A stretch of DNA of 15,011 bases from an uncultured Alphaproteobacteria bacterium (GTDB lineage: Bacteria > Pseudomonadota > Alphaproteobacteria > RF32 > CAG-239), in contig UQFU01000033.1 in NCBI GenBank assembly GCA_900540425.1, positions 1 through 15,011 on the forward strand, given 5' to 3'. This document shows positions 14,624 through 15,011 of the stretch, one piece after another. How positions within the stretch are numbered: position 1 is the stretch's first letter; every line of letters begins with the position of its first letter. The notes under the pieces were generated by a model. The model was not told the DNA's origin, did not search any database, and saw nothing but the letters and a program-made list of their open reading frames with translations. The translations under genes were made by a program, and so were the position numbers.

Positions 14624-15011
14624 ATGGAAAAAAGTGCCAAAATCTATGTTGCCGGACATCGCGGTTTGGTCGGTTCGGCAATTATGCGCCGGCTCAGAGC
14701 CGAAGGGTTTGAGAATATCGTTACCCGCAGCCATGCCGAACTTGATTTGACCAATCAGGAACAGGTTGATGCGTTTTTTGCCCAAGAAAAACCGGAATAT
14801 GTCTTTCTGGCAGCGGCGAAAGTCGGCGGGATTATGGCCAATAAAACCTATCCGGCCGAGTTTATTTACAAAAACCTGATGATTGGCTGCAACGTGGTGG
14901 AAGCCAGTTATCGCAACGGGGTCAAAAAACTGTTGAATCTTGGTTCTTCGTGCATTTATCCGCGGCTGGCGCCGCAGCCGGTGAAGGGAGACGGCTTTTT
15001 TATTTTTTCAA
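14624..15011 (+). CDS. fcl: GDP-L-fucose synthase (5' part, cut by window end)
   Basis: Fcl (GDP-4-keto-6-deoxymannose 3,5-epimerase-4-reductase) completes GDP-L-fucose synthesis. The first 129 codons are visible. [12 protein letters not shown] at 9-20 is the NADPH-binding loop, [18 protein letters not shown] and [14 protein letters not shown] follow, and [17 protein letters not shown] at 105-121 includes the Ser of the catalytic triad. The Tyr and Lys of the triad lie beyond the window. AGGAG at 14612-14616, inside the end of gmd, is seven bases upstream of the ATG, so the two genes are coupled. After PVK the visible reading is GDGFFIFS, which does not match the family. Removing one G from the run at 14986-14988 would give KETAFL, which does fit, so there may be a frameshift or a sequence-end error. 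Confidence 0.92.
   Translation, partial: MEKSAKIYVAGHRGLVGSAIMRRLRAEGFENIVTRSHAELDLTNQEQVDAFFAQEKPEYVFLAAAKVGGIMANKTYPAEFIYKNLMIGCNVVEASYRNGVKKLLNLGSSCIYPRLAPQPVKGDGFFIFS

Overview
The window looks like part of the chromosome of a Gram-negative bacterium, most likely a host-associated alphaproteobacterium of moderate GC content. This is inferred from protein style and was not searched. The uracil-DNA glycosylase, the TPR lipoprotein and the SIMPL protein all read like alphaproteobacterial versions. The envelope genes (signal peptides, a murein transglycosylase-like protein, a lipid A phosphoethanolamine transferase) require an outer membrane. There are no transposases, tRNA or rRNA genes, CRISPR arrays or phage genes.

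Layout. 1-1942 (minus) is a tight three-gene exported-protein operon: two small secreted proteins that share a four-cysteine pattern, then a protein resembling the start of a soluble lytic murein transglycosylase, cut by the window edge. 2016-2819 (minus) is a uracil-DNA glycosylase. It diverges from a large TPR protein (3051-4850, plus) with a possibly structured 5' leader, followed by a small three-helix membrane protein (4916-5239). That gene converges on an unrecognised 233-residue protein (5236-5937, minus), and the two stop codons share bases.

6099-8186 (plus) holds UDP-glucose 6-dehydrogenase (ugd) and a periplasmic SIMPL-domain protein. A 276-base gap follows. It holds a candidate small RNA (perfect -10 box, nested inverted repeats) ending at a 12-bp bidirectional terminator shared with the nag operon. 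nagA-nagB (10428 to 8463, minus) form an amino-sugar catabolic operon with a LacI-type palindrome upstream.

10589-15011 (plus) is an envelope-sugar operon: glycosyltransferase, eptA, gmd and the 5' part of fcl. gmd plus fcl make GDP-L-fucose from GDP-mannose. ugd supplies UDP-glucuronate, and EptA adds phosphoethanolamine to lipid A. Together these suggest a fucose- and uronate-containing, charge-modified surface polysaccharide or LPS. NagA and NagB return N-acetylglucosamine 6-phosphate to glycolysis, from recycled murein or host glycans.

The least explained items are the candidate RNA at about 8207-8459, the paired four-cysteine secreted proteins at 605-1942, and the unrecognised protein at 5236-5937. 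fcl loses its family match in the last 25 bases, which may be a frameshift or a sequence-end artefact.
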